Assembly (NCBI GenBank): GCA_016210125.1
Contig: JACQUS010000338.1
Span: forward strand, 1-7,695
DNA length: 7,695 bases
Reading direction: 5' to 3'
Origin: Chloroflexota bacterium
GTDB taxonomy: Bacteria; Chloroflexota; UBA6077; FW602-bin22; JACQUS01
In this document: piece after piece, positions 5,336-7,695 of the stretch
Position numbering within the stretch: the first letter of the stretch is position 1
Layout of the letters: the number at the start of each line of letters is the position of its first letter
Made by a program: the position numbers and the translations under genes
Notes under the pieces: model-generated
What the model saw: the letters and a program-made list of their open reading frames with translations, nothing else
Database searches by the model: none
Told to the model about the DNA's origin: nothing

Positions 5336-5733
5336 CAGGGCCTTTCCATTCTTTGACAACATGGCACAATGGGTGCATGGACACGGAAGCGATGGTGCGG
5401 CGTCTGTTGGACACCTTCGCTGCGGTGCCCGACCCGCGTTCGGCGCAAGGGCGGCGGCATCCACTGGGTGCCATCCTGACGCTGGCCACGGCGGCGATGC
5501 TTGCTGGTGCCCGCACCCTGTATGACATCTGGCAGTGGGGACGGATCCAGGAGCCGGCCGTGGTGCGTGCCTTGGGCTTCACGCGGGAGAAGACCCCTGC
5601 CGTCTCCACGCTGCATCGGGTCTTTCGCGCCTTGGACGTGGACGCGTTCGAGGCGCCGCTGCGCGCGGCCGGCGCGGCCAATGCCGGCCAAGTCAAAGGA
5701 GGCGGGCTGGGAGTTTCCCGGGAATGGGGAACG
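5336..5733 (+). mobile_element. Remnant of an ISAs1-family insertion sequence
   Basis: The stretch between the small protein gene and the restriction nuclease gene holds the start of an ISAs1-type transposase and non-coding flanks. A TTGACA (5353-5358) just before the transposase ATG may be a leftover -35 element. The segments 5341-5360 and the reverse complement of 5713-5733 share an imperfect, gapped similarity around CATTC, and might be the two ends of an internally deleted element. No flanking target duplication is evident. The outer limits are therefore uncertain; the solid part is 5377-5686. Confidence 0.6.
5377..5686 (+). pseudogene. ISAs1-family transposase, N-terminal fragment
   Basis: The reading frame from ATG 5377 gives about 103 residues typical of the N-terminal DDE_Tnp_1-associated domain of ISAs1 (H-repeat-like) transposases: VPDPRSAQGRRHPLGAILTL (17-36), GARTLYDIWQWGR (44-56), RALGF (64-68) and TPAVSTLHRVFRALDVDAFE (73-92). 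Full-length members have roughly 350-380 residues. The catalytic DDE part, including the usual VDGK-x-x-RG, is absent. After about residue 103 the frame stays open to 5829, but the encoded residues are unlike a transposase and run antisense to the end of the nuclease gene, so the protein is dead. An upstream in-frame TTG at 5353 is less likely to be the start than the ATG. Confidence 0.85.
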
Positions 5734-5736
5734 ATG

Positions 5737-6531
5737 TTAGGGTGCGCGCACACGGTAGGCAGCCAAATCCTCCGTCGTCATCTCCTCGGGCGGCACGAGC
5801 CGGTAGTGTCGCTCCGAGGAGATGGCTAGGCCGCTCGCGCTCTCCTCGAACTCGAAGAGCGCGATGAGGTTCGCGCCCATAAATTGGGCCCCTATCGGGC
5901 GACAGATCAATGCGGGAAACTTGGCGGCGCACAGCGCCAGGTCCTGCTCGACCTGCACGACGCCGATCTTATCATTGCCACCTTTCGCCTGCAGGGGAAA
6001 GACGTAGTGCGCACCGCGCCGGTCGATGCCGATGTAGATCTCGTCGGTCTCGACCTGGCCAACGCCGGGCACGTGCGTGCGCAGGTGGCTCTGCAAGGAG
6101 TAGCAGGCGACGCCGGTGAACACGTCGATGAGTCTGTTGTAGCGCAGCTTCGCCAGCAGTGCCTGCTCGTCGCTCAAAGAGTACAGCGCGATGACGCCCG
6201 GCGTGGCGTCCGGCACCTTCGTCTCGGCGAGCAGCCGATTCGGCGTAATCGCCACGAGCGCCGTCGCCACGAAGCGGTAGCGCGATGGCCCGGCCGGCCG
6301 GATGATCCAGCCCTCGCCTTCGGGTGCCCTGGCGCGTATGGACTCGGGAAGCACTGTGCGGTAGCGAAAGCTGTAGACCACGTCGCCAAGATTCTTTGGG
6401 AGCTTGATACCCAACTCTCGGGCAGCCTCCTCGATCTCCTCCCGCTCGAAGGTGACCTCGCGCCGACCCGGTTCGTATCGTGACAGGAAGATACGCTCGA
6501 TGATCTGCGTGTACCGATTGCGATCGGTCAT
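5737..6531 (-). CDS. Putative type II restriction endonuclease, PD-(D/E)xK superfamily with QxK motif
   Basis: A 264-residue soluble protein, predicted to cut DNA unless it is protected by the neighbouring methyltransferase. Residues 157-195 carry a likely nuclease core: VGQVETDEIYIGID (Glu161, Asp163, Glu164), a strand YVFPLQAKG (Gln181-Ala-Lys183), then KIGVVQVEQD. The acid-then-QxK arrangement recalls the QxK variant of PD-(D/E)xK enzymes such as Mrr-type nucleases, and QxK in place of ExK is a known functional variant. The N-terminal ~60 residues are helical and may contribute to DNA contacts; the C-terminal end looks structured (GLAISSERHYRLVPPEEMT). The ATG overlaps the methyltransferase stop by 4 nt (ATGA), a coupling typical of R-M operons. 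The recognition sequence is unknown. The gene looks full length, ending next to the IS remnant. An alternative is an R-M-associated protein of another function. Confidence 0.75.
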   Translation of the reverse strand: MTDRNRYTQIIERIFLSRYEPGRREVTFEREEIEEAARELGIKLPKNLGDVVYSFRYRTVLPESIRARAPEGEGWIIRPAGPSRYRFVATALVAITPNRLLAETKVPDATPGVIALYSLSDEQALLAKLRYNRLIDVFTGVACYSLQSHLRTHVPGVGQVETDEIYIGIDRRGAHYVFPLQAKGGNDKIGVVQVEQDLALCAAKFPALICRPIGAQFMGANLIALFEFEESASGLAISSERHYRLVPPEEMTTEDLAAYRVRAP

Positions 6532-7695
6532 CGCGGCGACCGCACGTTACCCGGCCAGCGCAGCAGCAGGACCTCCTCGCGGAGCTGCGCGCGCGTCGCC
6601 GTCGCCAGACGGGTGCGGAAGAGATCGCGGCCGAGGACCTCGTAGCCCAGGGATTGGGCGATGTCGGCCAAGAGCTCGCCGGTGCGGATCATGACCCGAA
6701 GGTAGGAGGCCTGGTCGCCGACGACGTAGGCCAACCGTGCGCCGGGCCGGAGGACGGCGCGGAGGTCCGCTAGGTGGCGCTTCATCCCGCCGAAATAGAG
6801 CACCGTGAGCCTGGCATACAGCCGCTCGAAGCCCGACGTCTTGCCAAGCTCGATGCGCCTGACCTCGATGGCCCGGGCGATACGCTGAATCTCCGCATGG
6901 TCGGCGACCCAGGTGTCGTCATCATCGTCCTTGTACACGCTCCGTGTGTTGGAGCGCACTAGCGTTCGCTTGAGCCGCCGTAGGTCGGCCTTGTCGCGGA
7001 TGAAGCCCAGCAGCACCGATTCGAGGCGCGTCGTCCGCGTGTAGTCCTTCTCGTTCGGGTATGGCGGCGAGGTAATCACCGCGTCGATGGACTCGGGGCT
7101 CAGAACCTGCGAGAGCTGTCGCGCATCGGCGCGGTGGACGGCGGCGGGCACGTCAGCGAGCCGCTGGAGCTCACGCAGGTCGTCGGCCATCGCGCGGACG
7201 GCGGCGAGCCACGGGGCGACCACCGGGGCATCGGACTTCGCCGGCCCGACCCCGACCTCCGGGCCGAACTGCAGGTTGCTGACCGACGAGACCAGCACCT
7301 TGGCAAGCGCCAAGCGCTCGTGGCCATGGTAGCGCTCGTCGTACAGCCGCTGCAGACAGTCCAGCAAGGCGAGCGTCTTGTGGAGCGGCAGCGGGCTGAT
7401 CGAGTCGGTCAACAGAAGGTTCTGGCGCTCTGGCGGCAGCGCGCGCAGTGGGCCGCGCGGCTCGGTGGCCGGTGTGAACCAAGGCGCGTCCTCGATGCCC
7501 TCGGCGCCCAACGCGGCGGCTGCCACCTCGGCGACGCGGCCGGCGTGCTCGACGAGGCCACCGGGGTCGACGCGCCAGACGATCTTGACCTGGCTGGCGA
7601 AGCAGGCCCAGGGGTAGACCTCGAGGCCCACGCTCGGAAGGCCCAGCTTCTTGCACTCGACGACGGTCGTTCCTGTGCCGCAGAACGGGTCCAAC
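6528..7695 (-). CDS. DNA amino-methyltransferase (SPPY type, probably N4-cytosine) of an R-M system, N-terminus outside window
   Basis: S-adenosylmethionine-dependent DNA methyltransferase that would protect the host against the adjacent nuclease. 388 codons are visible. The first, TTG, encodes Leu of LDPFCGTGTT, the SAM-binding motif I (Phe-x-Gly-x-Gly), so the real start lies beyond the right edge. The catalytic motif IV is ITSPPY at residues 207-212. Ser-Pro-Pro-Tyr is typical of N4-cytosine enzymes, but some N6-adenine enzymes share it. A basic stretch with a DDDDD run (256-260) follows, then FGGMKRHLADLRAVLRPGAR (301-320) and AYVVGD, the usual Rossmann end, and a final helix-strand with EEVLLLRWPG. 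Motif I precedes motif IV in the visible part, unlike the beta-class order. The ~200-residue insert between them may contain target recognition. Coupled by ATGA overlap to the nuclease gene. Confidence 0.88.
   Translation of the reverse strand, partial: LDPFCGTGTTVVECKKLGLPSVGLEVYPWACFASQVKIVWRVDPGGLVEHAGRVAEVAAAALGAEGIEDAPWFTPATEPRGPLRALPPERQNLLLTDSISPLPLHKTLALLDCLQRLYDERYHGHERLALAKVLVSSVSNLQFGPEVGVGPAKSDAPVVAPWLAAVRAMADDLRELQRLADVPAAVHRADARQLSQVLSPESIDAVITSPPYPNEKDYTRTTRLESVLLGFIRDKADLRRLKRTLVRSNTRSVYKDDDDDTWVADHAEIQRIARAIEVRRIELGKTSGFERLYARLTVLYFGGMKRHLADLRAVLRPGARLAYVVGDQASYLRVMIRTGELLADIAQSLGYEVLGRDLFRTRLATATRAQLREEVLLLRWPGNVRSPR

Noticed and set aside
5687..5829. Continuation of the transposase reading frame
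   Set aside because: Similarity to ISAs1 transposases stops near residue 103. The rest is antisense to the nuclease gene and is chance read-through.
1..7695. CRISPR array, tRNA or rRNA gene
   Set aside because: No regularly spaced repeats and no tRNA-like cloverleaf or rRNA stretches were seen. The only short tandem-like repeat is the two-copy 12-mer at 4098-4126.

Overview
This is a GC-rich bacterial window (one sampled 60-base stretch, 3541-3600, is 80% G+C) containing eight genes or gene remnants. The host is probably a member of the Chloroflexota or a similarly GC-rich environmental bacterium. I infer this from style: a multi-GAF protein, a NarL-type regulator and TGnTATACT / TTGACA-type promoters. 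No marker gene fixes the taxon.

Layout. Positions 1-498 (+) hold the 3' part of a NarL/FixJ response regulator, which begins exactly at its phospho-acceptor Asp codon. Positions 526-2307 (-) hold a cytoplasmic protein with three GAF domains and a short C-terminal segment that looks like a histidine-kinase dimerisation helix without the phospho-accepting His and without an ATPase domain. A divergent promoter region (2308-2442) follows, then a 12-helix MFS transporter (2443-3645, +) that appears to be read from a leaderless mRNA. Tail to tail with it lies a small zinc-ribbon protein (3653-4015, -) whose C-terminal half resembles the beta-rich half of LexA/S24 peptidases.

Positions 4016-4238 are a second divergent control region with a well-formed promoter in each direction and a pair of 12-bp direct repeats between them. 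The + promoter serves a two-gene unit. The first gene encodes a 290-residue proteasome/HslV-fold Ntn hydrolase with Thr1 and Asp17 in exact register and a probable Lys33 equivalent. The second encodes a 69-residue, lysine-rich protein with no recognisable family. The 5' part of this unit is much poorer in G+C than its surroundings (4321-4380 is 37%), which suggests acquisition by transfer. I consider this pair the best candidate for an undescribed system.

Positions about 5330-5736 are a remnant of an ISAs1-family insertion sequence that keeps only the N-terminal ~103 residues of its transposase. The right part (5737-7695, -) is a type II-like restriction-modification pair: a SPPY-type amino-methyltransferase running off the right edge, overlapping by 4 nt a PD-(D/E)xK-superfamily nuclease with a QxK active-site variant. 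The section from about 4060 to the right edge (peptidase-like enzyme, IS remnant, R-M system) reads as an accessory or defence-type neighbourhood. The left half reads as ordinary signalling and transport genes. No tRNA, rRNA or CRISPR array is seen.
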